NCBI RefSeq assembly: GCF_020097155.1
Contig: NZ_CP083691.1
Location: 744,001-808,000, forward strand
DNA length: 64,000 nucleotides
Direction: 5' to 3'
Source of the DNA: Micrococcus porci
GTDB lineage: Bacteria > Actinomycetota > Actinomycetes > Actinomycetales > Micrococcaceae
Below, piece by piece: positions 1 to 7,815 of this stretch. A program made the position numbers and the translations under genes. How positions within the stretch are numbered: the first letter of the stretch is position 1; each line of letters begins with the position of its first letter. The notes beneath the pieces were generated by a model, which saw nothing but the letters and a program-made list of their open reading frames with translations, was not told the DNA's origin and did not search any database.

Positions 1-131
1 CCTTCCAGGCGGCGCAGGCGATTGCGGTACTTCGTCTTATCGCTGATGTATCCGTGGACGGACGCGTCGCCGTCGCCTCCTGCGGGGCAGGTGTCGAGAT
101 GGGTTTCGGTGGTGGGAGTCGTAGTGGTCAT
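1..131 (-). CDS. csoR: CsoR-family copper-sensing repressor, partial (3' end off window)
   Basis: Reading leftward from an ATG at 131, 43 codons are visible before the window ends. After a Thr-rich leader comes HGYISDKTKYRNRLRRLEG, the first helix of the CsoR/RcnR (DUF156) metal-sensor family. These are all-helical repressors that release DNA when Cu(I) binds a Cys-His-Cys site; those residues lie beyond the edge and cannot be checked. The gene is the last of the minus-strand copper operon, after the YHS gene and a hairpin at 155-185. It would act on the palindrome at 4008-4024. The family call is secure from the N-terminus; copper specificity is inferred from its neighbours. Confidence 0.85.
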   Translation of the reverse strand, partial: MTTTTPTTETHLDTCPAGGDGDASVHGYISDKTKYRNRLRRLE

Positions 132-154
132 GTCGGCTCGCTCCGATCAGGTGG

Positions 155-185
155 CGGGGTGCCGCAGCGGTGCCGCGGCACCCCG
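155..185 (-). terminator. hairpin between YHS gene and csoR
   Basis: CGGGGTGCCGC (155-165) pairs perfectly with GCGGCACCCCG (175-185) around a 9-nt loop. It lies just past the YHS stop and before csoR on the same strand, with no T-run. It could be a partial terminator that lowers csoR expression relative to the upstream copper genes. Confidence 0.55.
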
Positions 186-197
186 CACGCTGGTGGA

Positions 198-449
198 TTA
201 CGCCATGTTGGCGGCGTACTTGGCTGGGTCCGAATCGAACGCGGGCCCACAGCCAGCGCAGCAGAAGTAGTAGCGCTCATCCTCGAAGTCGCGGTAGAGG
301 CCGGCGGCCTCGGCGGTCTTCTTGCTGACCGGGGTGCCGACCATGACCGGGCAGGTAGTCATGTCATCGGCGCCCCCGCCAAGAAGGTTCTCGCGTCCAC
401 CGTTCTCCACGGCCGGGTTGGTCTCGTTCGTGCTGCAGCAGCTGCTCAT
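198..449 (-). CDS. YHS-domain metal-binding protein
   Basis: An 83-residue protein. The start at 449 is chosen because AAGGA lies 9 nt upstream; an in-frame start at 506 would overlap the copA stop and has no better signal. The N-terminus is Cys-rich (MSSCCSTN). The body is a YHS (TRASH-like) domain with the TCPVMVGTPVSK strand and the pair YYFCCAGC near residue 60. YHS domains bind soft metals and are often found next to, or fused to, CopA-type ATPases. It follows copA by about 50 nt in the same direction, so a role in copper binding or hand-off is inferred. Confidence 0.8.
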   Translation of the reverse strand: MSSCCSTNETNPAVENGGRENLLGGGADDMTTCPVMVGTPVSKKTAEAAGLYRDFEDERYYFCCAGCGPAFDSDPAKYAANMA

Positions 450-502
450 TCTCTGGTGTTCCTTCGTTATTGGATTCGTGTGGATGGGTGGGTTCTCGTA
501 CG

Positions 503-2773
503 TCACTTCGAGGCGACGCTCGTGAACCCGCGCAGGCGGAGGCTGTTGCCGACGACGAAGACGCTGGAGAACGCCATCGCCGCACCTGCGAGCATGGGGT
601 TGAGCATGCCGAGCGCAGCGACCGGGATCGCGGCGGTGTTGTAAGCGAATGCCCAGAACAGGTTGGTCTTGATCGTCGACAGGGTCTTCCTGGACAGGCG
701 GATCGCGTCGACGGCGGCCCGCAGGTCACCGCGCACGAGCGTGATGTCGGAGGCCTCGATCGCGACGTCCGTGCCGGTGCCCATCGCGAGGCCCAGGTCG
801 GCCTGCGCGAGCGCGGGGGCGTCGTTGACGCCGTCGCCGACCATCGCGACGATCTTGCCCTCTTCCTGGAGGCGGGTGACGACGTCGACCTTGTCCTTGG
901 GTAGCACTTCGGCGATGACCTCGTCGATGCCGACCTCGGACGCGATCTGGCGGGCCACGGCCTCGTTGTCACCGGTGAGCAGCACCGGGGTCAGGCCGAT
1001 CTCCTTGAGCCCGCGGATCGCCTCGGCGCTCGTGGGCTTGACGGTGTCGGCGACGACCAGGATGCCACGCGCAGCACCGTCCCAGCCGATCGCGACGACC
1101 GTCTTGCCCTCGCCCTCGGCCTGGGCCTTCGCCTGTGCGACCTCCGGAGAGAGCTTCTGCGACCAGTCCGCCAGCAGAGACTCGCGGCCGACGACGACCG
1201 GGGTCCCCTCGACGATGCCCTGCACGCCCTTGCCCTCGACATTGGCGAAGTCCTCTGGAGTAGGCAGCTGGCCGACTTCCTGGGTCGCGCCCTTGGCGAT
1301 CGCCTGCGCAATCGGATGCTCGGAAGAGTCTTCCAGTGCACCGGCGAAACGCAGCAGCTCCGCACGATCCACACCGGGCTCAGTGATCACGTCGGTCAGA
1401 GTCATCTTGCCGCTGGTGACGGTGCCGGTCTTATCGAGCACGACGGTGTCGACCTTGCGAGTGGACTCCAGCACCTCCGGACCCTTGATGAGGACGCCCA
1501 TCTGCGCACCGCGCCCGGTGCCGACGAGCAGCGCGGTCGGGGTTGCCAGACCCAGCGCGCAGGGGCAGGCGATGACGAGCACGGCGACCGCTGCGGTGAA
1601 CGCGGCGGCGACGGGGAACCCGCCTCCCAGCCAGGCGCCGAGGGTGATGAACGCGACGACGATGACGATCGGCACGAAGATGCCGGAGATGCGATCGGCC
1701 AGACGCTGCACCTCGGCCTTGCCGGTCTGCGCGTCCTCGACGAGCTTCGCCATCTGTGCGAGCTGTGTGTCCGAACCCACACGAGTCGCCCGCACGACCA
1801 GGCGGCCGCCGGCGTTGACGGTGGCACCGGTGACCGAGTCGCCCTCGCGGACCTCGACCGGCACGGACTCGCCGGTGAGCATCGAGGCGTCCACCGCGGA
1901 GGAGCCGGAGGTCACGAGACCGTCGGTGGCGATCTTCTCGCCTGGACGGACGATGAACTCGTCGCCGACCGCCAGCTCAGAGGTGGGGATCTTCACCTCT
2001 ACGCCGTCGCGGAGTACGGCGACTTCCTTCGCGCCCAGCTCCAGGAGGGCGCGCAGCGCGGCCCCGGCCTGGCGCTTGGATCGCTTCTCGAAGTAGCGGC
2101 CGGCGAGGATGAACATCGTCACGCCCGCGCCGACTTCGAGGTAGATGTTCGCCGCGCCATCCGACGGAGCGATCGTGAACTCGAAGGGGTGCGTCATGCC
2201 GGGAGTGCCGGCAGTGCCGAGGAAGAGCGCGTAGAGCGACCAGAGCAGTGCGACGGAGGTGCCCATCGAGATGAGCGTGTCCATCGTCGCCGCACCGTGC
2301 TTGAGGTTTGTCCACGCCGCCTTGTGGAACGGCCAAGCTCCCCAGATGATCACCGGTGCGGCCAGGGCGAGTGAGGCCCACTGCCAATACGTGAACTGCA
2401 GCGCGGGGATCATCGCCATCGCGATTACGGGAACAGTGAGCACGATCGCGCCGATCAGCCGATGCCGCAGCGAGGTGAGCTCACTGTCTTCCTCCTCCCC
2501 GGCCTCGGTCTCCGACGTGTTCGCCGTAGTGTCCTTGGGCTTGGGCAGTGCGGCCGTGTACCCGGTCTTCTCGACCTCGGCGACCAGCAGTGACGGATCG
2601 TAGCCGGCAGGCACGGTGACCTTAGCCTTCTCAGTGGCGTAGTTGACGGTGGCCGCGACGCCATCGAGCTTGTTCAGCTTCTTCTCGATCCGGTTCGCGC
2701 AGGAGGCGCAGGTCATCCCGCCGATCTCCAACTCGATGTCCGGCCCACCCGTTGGGGGCGCTGATGTGCTCAT
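503..2773 (-). CDS. copA: Copper-exporting P1B-type ATPase
   Basis: A 756-residue heavy-metal ATPase that pumps Cu(I) out across the membrane. It has one N-terminal HMA domain with GMTCASC (C22, C25), six to eight hydrophobic segments, the transmembrane CPC motif at 403-405 ([12 protein letters not shown]), the phosphorylation site DKTGT at D447, the TGES actuator loop and a [10 protein letters not shown] hinge. The CPC motif and MTCxxC domain mark the Cu(I)/Ag(I) class. Many relatives carry two HMA domains; this one has one, plus a separate CopZ encoded upstream. It lies third in the operon copZ - secreted protein - copA - YHS - csoR, with GGAAGAGGATGAGC around its start. Confidence 0.95.
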   Translation of the reverse strand: MSTSAPPTGGPDIELEIGGMTCASCANRIEKKLNKLDGVAATVNYATEKAKVTVPAGYDPSLLVAEVEKTGYTAALPKPKDTTANTSETEAGEEEDSELTSLRHRLIGAIVLTVPVIAMAMIPALQFTYWQWASLALAAPVIIWGAWPFHKAAWTNLKHGAATMDTLISMGTSVALLWSLYALFLGTAGTPGMTHPFEFTIAPSDGAANIYLEVGAGVTMFILAGRYFEKRSKRQAGAALRALLELGAKEVAVLRDGVEVKIPTSELAVGDEFIVRPGEKIATDGLVTSGSSAVDASMLTGESVPVEVREGDSVTGATVNAGGRLVVRATRVGSDTQLAQMAKLVEDAQTGKAEVQRLADRISGIFVPIVIVVAFITLGAWLGGGFPVAAAFTAAVAVLVIACPCALGLATPTALLVGTGRGAQMGVLIKGPEVLESTRKVDTVVLDKTGTVTSGKMTLTDVITEPGVDRAELLRFAGALEDSSEHPIAQAIAKGATQEVGQLPTPEDFANVEGKGVQGIVEGTPVVVGRESLLADWSQKLSPEVAQAKAQAEGEGKTVVAIGWDGAARGILVVADTVKPTSAEAIRGLKEIGLTPVLLTGDNEAVARQIASEVGIDEVIAEVLPKDKVDVVTRLQEEGKIVAMVGDGVNDAPALAQADLGLAMGTGTDVAIEASDITLVRGDLRAAVDAIRLSRKTLSTIKTNLFWAFAYNTAAIPVAALGMLNPMLAGAAMAFSSVFVVGNSLRLRGFTSVASK

Positions 2774-2819
2774 CCTCTTCCTTCTTTCTCAGCTCTCGTG
2801 CGACGCCGGGCCCTGCGGG

Positions 2820-3761
2820 TCAGTGGCCGTCGGAATGCGAATCGTCTGTCTTCGTGCCGTCACCATGCTCGGCGTCGATCACGAACTCGGCGGTGTGCAC
2901 CTGCCCGTCGACCTGGAAGTCCAGGTAGAGCAGGTAACGGTCGGCGGTCGGGGCCTCCGCTGCGAATCCGATGTCGGGTCCGGCCGTGTCCCCGGCCTGG
3001 GGCTGGTCGCCCTCGGCGTGGACGTGCAGGTAGGCGAGGTCACCCTCGCGCAGCGCCACTAAGTGGCCGAACGCGCCCAGGTAAGGCTCCAGCGTGGTCA
3101 CCGGCTGACCGTCACGCTCGACCGAGATGGTGAGCTCGCTTGAGGTGCCCGCAGTGAGGTCGCCGTTGAGGGAGACGGTGTATCCGTCGACCTCGTCGGT
3201 GGGCTGCGCCTCGGTCTCGACAGGGGTGAAGTCGCCCGCGACCTCGATTGCGCGGGTGAGAGTGATGCCTTCGGCTTCCTCGCCCGCGGGTGTGAAGTCG
3301 GCGTACACGCGGTAGGTGCCCGCCTCGTCCCAGGTCCACGGCACCGACCAGGTGCCTGTGCTCGTGTCGAGTTCGGGGTGCACGTGCTGGAAGCCGGCGC
3401 CGTCGGTGCGCACGGCGATCAGGTGCAGGTCCTTCTCGTGCGCGGTGGTGTATTCGGTCACCGGTTCGCCGGACTCGTCGAGGATCTGGAAGCTCAGGTC
3501 TCCATCCTCGCCTGCGGCCGTGGGGGCCTGGACCGGAGAGAGCACGAAGCCGTCCGCGCTTGCGGAGACCCCGTTCAGAGCGGGCTCCGCGGTTTCCTGC
3601 GCAGCGTCGCCGTGCCCTTCACCGTGTGCGTTCACGCCGCTTCCTTCTGCCCATGCTGCTGCGAAGCTATCGGGAATGACGGCGCCGGCGAGGCCGAAGG
3701 CCCCGCCGAACGCCACCACCAACCCGGCCCCGTAGAGCGCGAGCCGTCCTCCGGCCTTCAT
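2820..3761 (-). CDS. Secreted or membrane-anchored protein of the copper operon, unknown function
   Basis: A 313-residue protein with a hydrophobic N-terminal segment (residues 8-35, ending in small residues), so exported or anchored. The rest is beta-rich and acidic with His clusters: HGEGHGD near 47, FQHVHPELD near 128, LAYLHVHAEGDQ near 250 and a C-terminal DDSHSDGH. The paired HVH sites suggest metal contact outside the cell. Proteins of this kind sit beside copA/copZ in other actinobacteria, but I know no assigned activity. Its ATG shares one base with the copZ stop (TGATG), so the two genes are probably translationally coupled. Confidence 0.7.
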   Translation of the reverse strand: MKAGGRLALYGAGLVVAFGGAFGLAGAVIPDSFAAAWAEGSGVNAHGEGHGDAAQETAEPALNGVSASADGFVLSPVQAPTAAGEDGDLSFQILDESGEPVTEYTTAHEKDLHLIAVRTDGAGFQHVHPELDTSTGTWSVPWTWDEAGTYRVYADFTPAGEEAEGITLTRAIEVAGDFTPVETEAQPTDEVDGYTVSLNGDLTAGTSSELTISVERDGQPVTTLEPYLGAFGHLVALREGDLAYLHVHAEGDQPQAGDTAGPDIGFAAEAPTADRYLLYLDFQVDGQVHTAEFVIDAEHGDGTKTDDSHSDGH

Positions 3762-3970
3762 CAGACGCGCACCGCCGAGTAGCCGGCCTCCTCGACCGCC
3801 GCGAGGACCTTGGCGTCGTCGATCTCGCCCTCGGCGGTGACGTTGAGCTTGCCGGTCTGCGCGCTGACTTGGATGTCCTGGACGCCGGGGATCTCGCTGA
3901 CCTCCTCGCGGATCGACATCTCGCAGTGGCCGCAGGTCATGCCCGTCACCTGGTAATCGTTCGAAGCCAT
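3761..3970 (-). CDS. copZ: Copper chaperone, single HMA domain
   Basis: A 69-residue stand-alone heavy-metal-associated domain: GMTCGHC (C13, C16), then the beta-alpha-beta pattern ending in AAVEEAGYSAVRV. CopZ proteins bind one Cu(I) through the MTCxxC pair and hand it to CopA. It is the first gene of the copper operon, with GGAGGACACCTG before the ATG, and lies directly behind the CsoR-like palindrome. The MTCGHC form is typical of actinobacterial CopZ. Confidence 0.93.
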   Translation of the reverse strand: MASNDYQVTGMTCGHCEMSIREEVSEIPGVQDIQVSAQTGKLNVTAEGEIDDAKVLAAVEEAGYSAVRV

Positions 3971-4007
3971 CAGGTGTCCTCCTTGTATGTCGGGTTGTAC
4001 GTCGGGA

Positions 4008-4024
4008 GTACCCCTACCGGGTAC
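4008..4024. promoter_or_regulatory. CsoR-type operator and promoter region of the copper operon
   Basis: GTACCC-CTACC-GGGTAC is a perfect 6-bp inverted repeat with a 5-bp spacer, the G/C-tract palindrome bound by CsoR repressors. On the minus strand a TTGACT (4037-4032) sits upstream, so the palindrome covers the expected -10 position of the copZ promoter. On the plus strand TATACC at 4041-4046 could be a -10 for a divergent transcript. This supports copper-induced derepression. Confidence 0.8.
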
Positions 4025-4081
4025 GTGTACTAGTCAAACGTATACCCATGTCAGGTATTCCGCAAGGAGGGAGGCGATCGT

Positions 4082-4198
4082 GTGAGCTGCATTGCGCAAG
4101 TGCTGCAAACAATGGTTGGAGCGTCCGAGGTGTGCCTTGTGGTGCACCGATGCTGCGGGGCGATCCGCTGGGTTCTGGCGCTGCGCGTCGGAGAGTAG
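4082..4198 (+). CDS. Possible small Cys-containing protein divergent from copZ
   Basis: A 38-codon frame starting with GTG, preceded by a very strong ribosome-binding site (GGAGGGAGG at 4066-4074, 7 nt upstream), and ending in TAG. The product has four cysteines (C3, C18, C24, C25) and a hydrophobic middle. It would be read from a plus-strand promoter overlapping the CsoR-type palindrome. No family is recognised. The region has no longer convincing frame, so it may also be the head of a decayed gene; the ribosome-binding site is the main argument. Confidence 0.25.
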   Translation: MSCIAQVLQTMVGASEVCLVVHRCCGAIRWVLALRVGE

Positions 4199-4583
4199 TG
4201 ACCCCTCGGCTCATCAGAACCGTGGACTGCCTTGCCGCATCGACGAAGGCAGCGAAGACTGGTACGAAACCGACTCGCGCCCAGACCCGTCAGTGAGTGG
4301 GGTCAACGCTCGGGAAGCGCGGTGCCGGAGACCCCAGGCAGGGGTCTCTGACGGTGACCCTGGTGAAGGCGCGCGGGCGCAGCAGCACGGGGACAGTCAG
4401 TGGCCGGGCCGATCCCGTGGAGGACGTCGTCACCCTCGGGGTTGTCGAGATGCAGCAAAGACTGCACGCGACTCGCCGTGAACCGTTCGGAGAGGGGGCG
4501 GGATCCGGTGTGTGAGGGAGCCTGGCCGGACGCCCCTGCCGTGCTGGGGCGGGGAGCAGGCTGGGGTATCGAGTCGACAACTC
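4199..4583. other. Gene-poor stretch without a convincing gene
   Basis: About 385 bases between the small ORF and the next promoter. Base composition is more mixed than in the core genes to the right, and the open frames on both strands are short and show no recognisable domain. I see no RNA gene or repeat. It may be the decayed edge of the copper island. Confidence 0.4.
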
Positions 4584-4595
4584 TAGGCTGTCACC

Positions 4596-4952
4596 GTGAC
4601 CACTGTTTTAGATCACCTCCGCGCTGATGACCGCGAGCACGTCGGGTACATCGAGATGACCGACGACGGCCTCTTCATCCCCTACGACCTCCTGCGTCGG
4701 CGGTGCGGTGAGCCCATGGAGCTGGCCGAGGCCGAAGAACTGCTTGACACCGTCGGTTTGCAGGCGTTGGGCGAGCAGTGGCTGCTTCGCACCGAGGGTG
4801 ACGCATGGGTGCCCGTGGGCATCCAGGAGTTCTCACGAGAGTCCGTCACAGTGGCGCCGCGGCTCGATGACAGGGCGGTGGCCAAGGCGCTGGATCTCAC
4901 CGCGACGGTGATGTTGTCGTTGCCGACGGATCGGCTCCGTTCCGCCGAATGA
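4596..4952 (+). CDS. Hypothetical acidic protein
   Basis: A 118-residue soluble acidic protein (MTTVLDHLRADDREHVGYIEMT...) with no membrane segment and no family I recognise. The middle (DLLRRRCGEPMELAEAEELLD) looks helical. The GTG start is supported by a TAGGCT box at 4584-4589, exactly 6 nt upstream, the layout of a leaderless transcript. It converges with the SUMF1-fold gene on the other strand 18 nt beyond its stop. Confidence 0.65.
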   Translation: MTTVLDHLRADDREHVGYIEMTDDGLFIPYDLLRRRCGEPMELAEAEELLDTVGLQALGEQWLLRTEGDAWVPVGIQEFSRESVTVAPRLDDRAVAKALDLTATVMLSLPTDRLRSAE

Positions 4953-4970
4953 GGCTGGGCGGTTCCCTTC

Positions 4971-5699
4971 TCAGGCGAAGATCTCCCGCAAGGGTGTCCA
5001 CCCCACGGGAAGCGGCCCGCAGATGGCGGCTCGTTGCCTGTCTGCCTCATGGGACCAGCCCTGAGCTTGTCCCGGGCTGCCGACCGGACCCCGGGCAAGG
5101 CGGAGTCCCACGTCCTCCAGGACGGCGTCCGGGGCGTTGCCCCGGCGCACTGAGGCGCGCACGCTCCAGGGTTCATCCGCCCAGCCACCCCCGCGCAGAC
5201 TGCGGTAGTCGCCGTAGCGGGCGGGATCGGCGTAGTCCCAGCACCATTCCCAGATGTTGCCGAGCATGTCGTGCAGACCGTGCGGGTTGGCTTTCTTCAT
5301 GCCGACGGGCTGGGGGCCCTCAAGGTGGTCGAGGCTGGTCCAGGCGATGTCTTCAAGCGGCCCGTAGGTGGGCGAGGTCGTTCCGGCGCGGCAGGCGTAC
5401 TCCCACTCGGCCTCGGTGGGCAATCGGTACCCGTCAGCGCTCGTGTTCCAGGTGACGGAGCGTCCGTCCCCAGCATGCGTGTAGGCCGGCTGCAGCTCTT
5501 CAGCTTTGGATAGCTCGTTGCAGAGGTTGATGGTCTCGAACCATGTCAGAGGCGTGAGCGGGCGTCCGGTGCTCCGGTCACGGAGGGGGTGCACGGCCAT
5601 CTCGAAGGGCTCCAGTTCCACATCCCGTGTGGTCCCGCGACGGGCGTCACGCAGGGTGATTTTTCCCGAAGACAGGGTGGCCATGGAGGGCTGGTTCAT
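4971..5699 (-). CDS. SUMF1/EgtB-fold protein lacking the FGE cysteines
   Basis: About 242 residues from the ATG at 5699 (an upstream ATG at 5717 is possible; neither has a good ribosome site). It shows the C-type-lectin-like formylglycine-generating-enzyme fold: WFETINLCNELS, ADGYRLPTEAEWEYACRAGT, LHDMLGNIWEWCWD, SLRGGGWADEPWSVRASVRRG, VGLRLARG. True sulfatase-activating enzymes have a redox Cys pair in the segment after LRGGSW; here that stretch has none. The N-terminus is also compressed, without the usual MGS/VT..Y portion, and the last 40 residues look unrelated. No sulfatase is nearby. The fold is clear and the function is unknown. Confidence 0.75.
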   Translation of the reverse strand: MNQPSMATLSSGKITLRDARRGTTRDVELEPFEMAVHPLRDRSTGRPLTPLTWFETINLCNELSKAEELQPAYTHAGDGRSVTWNTSADGYRLPTEAEWEYACRAGTTSPTYGPLEDIAWTSLDHLEGPQPVGMKKANPHGLHDMLGNIWEWCWDYADPARYGDYRSLRGGGWADEPWSVRASVRRGNAPDAVLEDVGLRLARGPVGSPGQAQGWSHEADRQRAAICGPLPVGWTPLREIFA

Positions 5700-5731
5700 G
5701 GCGTCAGCGTCGCACACGGGCTGACTGGAGA

Positions 5732-5786
5732 ACCACGAGCTGCACCCGGACAGGGTTCAACTGTCAATACCTAAGTGGCTCGTGGT
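5732..5786. repeat. Inverted repeat at the edge of the copper region
   Basis: ACCACGAGC (5732-5740) and GCTCGTGGT (5778-5786) form a 9-bp inverted repeat around a smaller GACAG/CTGTC pair. It separates the less GC-rich region to the left from the very GC-rich biotin genes. It might be a terminator or an old junction; nothing decides between these. Confidence 0.35.
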
Positions 5787-5871
5787 CGTATGAAACATAT
5801 TTGCGCGTTTGTGAAATCTTCGCTGCATCTCGACACTCGTGCGCGAAGACGGGGAGGGCGGGGCGCGCGTG

Positions 5872-5907
5872 TAGTCTGCTGACACTCTCCTGAACGGTGT
5901 TCAGGAG
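5872..5907 (+). promoter_or_regulatory. bioY promoter with BioQ-type operator
   Basis: TGAAC-GGT-GTTCA at 5891-5903 matches the TGAAC-N3-GTTCA motif of the actinobacterial TetR-type biotin repressor BioQ. The palindrome extends to perfect 9-bp arms (5887-5895 and 5899-5907). A TAGTCT box at 5872-5877 is a plausible -10, which puts the operator over the transcription start. The bioY ATG follows 31 nt after the palindrome. Confidence 0.85.
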
Positions 5908-5938
5908 CCCTCGCACCCGCATCGCACCCAGGAGCACC

Positions 5939-6571
5939 ATGACCTCCCCCTCCGCGCCGCAGACCGCCGTCGTCGACGCGCCGGCCACCCACCGCCCGCG
6001 CCGTTCCCCCGGGGCCGACCTGGCCCGCATCGCCGTGATGGCCGCGCTCATCGCCGTCCTCGGCGCCATGCCCGGCATCCCCGTGCCCGGCATCCCCACG
6101 CCCATCACCCTGCAGACGCTCGGCGTCATGCTCGCCGGCCTGGTGCTCGGGGCCTGGCGGGGCGCGGCGTCCGTCGCCCTGTTCCACCTGCTGGTCGCCC
6201 TGGGCCTGCCGCTGCTGGCCGGCGGCCGCGGCGGCGCCGCCGTGTTCGTGGGCCCCTCCGCGGGCTTCCTCTGGGGCTGGATCCCGGGCGCGTTCGTCGT
6301 CGGCCTGCTGTTCCACCTCTACCTCCGCGGCCGCCGCGACGGCCGGAACACCGGCGGGCTGGTCGCCGCGGCCCTCACGGCCTGCGTGGTCGGCGGCATC
6401 GCCGTCATCTACCTGTTCGGCATCCCCGGCATGAACCTCTTCGGCGGCGTCCCGCTGGACAAGGCCGCGATCGGCTCCCTCGCGTTCATCCCCGGCGACC
6501 TGCTCAAGGCCGTGGTCGCGGCGCTGCTGGCCGCCGGACTCTGGAAGGCGTACCCGCGAGCCTTCGCGTGA
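5939..6571 (+). CDS. bioY: Biotin ECF transporter substrate-binding protein BioY
   Basis: A 210-residue membrane protein with about six transmembrane helices. The GIPVPGIPTPITLQTLGVMLAGLVLG block and the VGPSAGFLWGWIPGAFVVG block are the BioY signatures. BioY binds biotin in the membrane and is energised by the BioM ATPase and BioN permease. The start at 5939 is chosen for AGGAG 4 nt upstream; a frame extension to 5897 would run through the operator. The stop overlaps the GTG of the next gene (GTGA), so the three genes are coupled. The BioQ-type palindrome just upstream points to repression by biotin sufficiency. Confidence 0.95.
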   Translation: MTSPSAPQTAVVDAPATHRPRRSPGADLARIAVMAALIAVLGAMPGIPVPGIPTPITLQTLGVMLAGLVLGAWRGAASVALFHLLVALGLPLLAGGRGGAAVFVGPSAGFLWGWIPGAFVVGLLFHLYLRGRRDGRNTGGLVAAALTACVVGGIAVIYLFGIPGMNLFGGVPLDKAAIGSLAFIPGDLLKAVVAALLAAGLWKAYPRAFA

Positions 6572-7815
6572 GCCCCCTCGCCCCCGTCCCCGACCCCGCC
6601 GCCCGCCTGGCCTTCCTGGCGGATGCGGACCACGCCGCGGTGCTCGCCGAGGCGGTGGCCGTCCGCGCCCGCGGCGGGGTCCCGGTGGTGGGGGACGAGC
6701 GCTGGCCCGCCGACCTCCGGGCGGCCCAGCGGGAGCACGCCGTCGTCCAGCTGCGCCGGCTCGCCGCGCGGGACCCGGACCTGGCCGCCCGCGTCGGCTG
6801 GGCGGCCTTCACCTCGGGGTCCACGTCCCGCCCCCGCGTGGTGCTGCGCACGGACGACTCCTGGCGGGCCGGCCACCCCCACGTCGCCGCGTGGCTGGGC
6901 CTGGCCCCCGGCGAGGCCATGCTGACGGCCGTCCACCCCGTCTCCTCCATGGCCCTGCACGCCGCCGCCTGGTGCGCGGCCACGGGGCATCGCCTGGCGG
7001 TGTCCCCGCACGCGCGCCTGACCGCGGCGGACCTCACCGGACCGGCCGCCCTCACCGCGACCCCCTCCCAGCTCACGGACGCCCTGGACCTGCTCGACGA
7101 CGGCGCCCCCTCCACCCTGCGCGTGGCCCTCGTCGGCGGGGACCGGCTCCCGGCCGGCGCCCGCGAGCGCGCCGCCGCCCACGGGCTGCGGACGGTCCAC
7201 TACTACGGCGCGGCCGAGGCCAGCTTCGTGGCCGTGGACCTGGACGGGTCCGGGCTGCGCCCCCTGCCCGGGGTGGAGCTGGAGGTGGCGGAGCCGGACG
7301 TCCTCGCCGACGCCGACGGTCCGCGCACCGGCGTCCTGCGCGTGGCCTCCCCGCAGCTGGCGGTCCCGGACGACTCGCGCCTCGCCTCCGGCGCCCCGCG
7401 CTGGGACGCGGAGGGACGGCTCACCACGGGCGACCGCGTCACCTGGGATCCCGCCGCCGGGATCCTCACCGTGCACGGCCGCGCCGACGAGGTCGTCCTC
7501 ACCGCCGGCGCGACCGTCTCCGCCGCGGACGTGGAAGCCGAGCTGGCCGCCGTCGCCGGCCCCGACGGCCGCCCCGTGGCCGCCGGGGTGCTGGTGCTCG
7601 GGGTGCCGGACCCGCGGCTGGGCCAGCGGGTCGCCGCCGCCGTCGAGCCCGCGCCCGGGGTGGCCCCGGAGGACGCCCTGGCCGCGCTGCAGGGGGTCGC
7701 CCGCGCCCGGCTCTCCCCGGCCGCCCGGCCCCGCCGTTGGGTGGCCGTGGGCCGGCTGGAGCGCACCGGCAGCGGCAAGATCCGCCGCGTCACGCCCCCG
7801 GAGCTGCGCCCATGA
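6568..7815 (+). CDS. AMP-dependent acyl-CoA ligase, YhfT-like (biotin context)
   Basis: A 415-residue ANL-superfamily ligase. The P-loop TSGSTSRPR (residues about 87-95) has Arg where most have Lys. VHYYGAAEASFVA and LTTGDRVTWD are the core A5/A7 motifs, and SGKIRR near the end holds the catalytic lysine. It is shorter than usual (500+), mainly at the N-terminus. The order bioY - ligase - thiolase equals the Bacillus subtilis BirA-regulated yhfU-yhfT-yhfS operon, so a role in making or salvaging a pimeloyl-type precursor is a reasonable inference. Substrate cannot be read from the sequence. The GTG start overlaps the bioY stop by 4 nt, and its own stop overlaps the next ATG. Confidence 0.85.
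   Translation: MSPLAPVPDPAARLAFLADADHAAVLAEAVAVRARGGVPVVGDERWPADLRAAQREHAVVQLRRLAARDPDLAARVGWAAFTSGSTSRPRVVLRTDDSWRAGHPHVAAWLGLAPGEAMLTAVHPVSSMALHAAAWCAATGHRLAVSPHARLTAADLTGPAALTATPSQLTDALDLLDDGAPSTLRVALVGGDRLPAGARERAAAHGLRTVHYYGAAEASFVAVDLDGSGLRPLPGVELEVAEPDVLADADGPRTGVLRVASPQLAVPDDSRLASGAPRWDAEGRLTTGDRVTWDPAAGILTVHGRADEVVLTAGATVSAADVEAELAAVAGPDGRPVAAGVLVLGVPDPRLGQRVAAAVEPAPGVAPEDALAALQGVARARLSPAARPRRWVAVGRLERTGSGKIRRVTPPELRP

Noticed and set aside
5741-5765. GACAG-GGTTCAA-CTGTC, resembling a tRNA T-arm at a possible island edge
   Set aside because: The T-loop does not fit the TTCRANY pattern with a closing G-C pair, and no acceptor stem or CCA end is nearby, so it is not a tRNA end.
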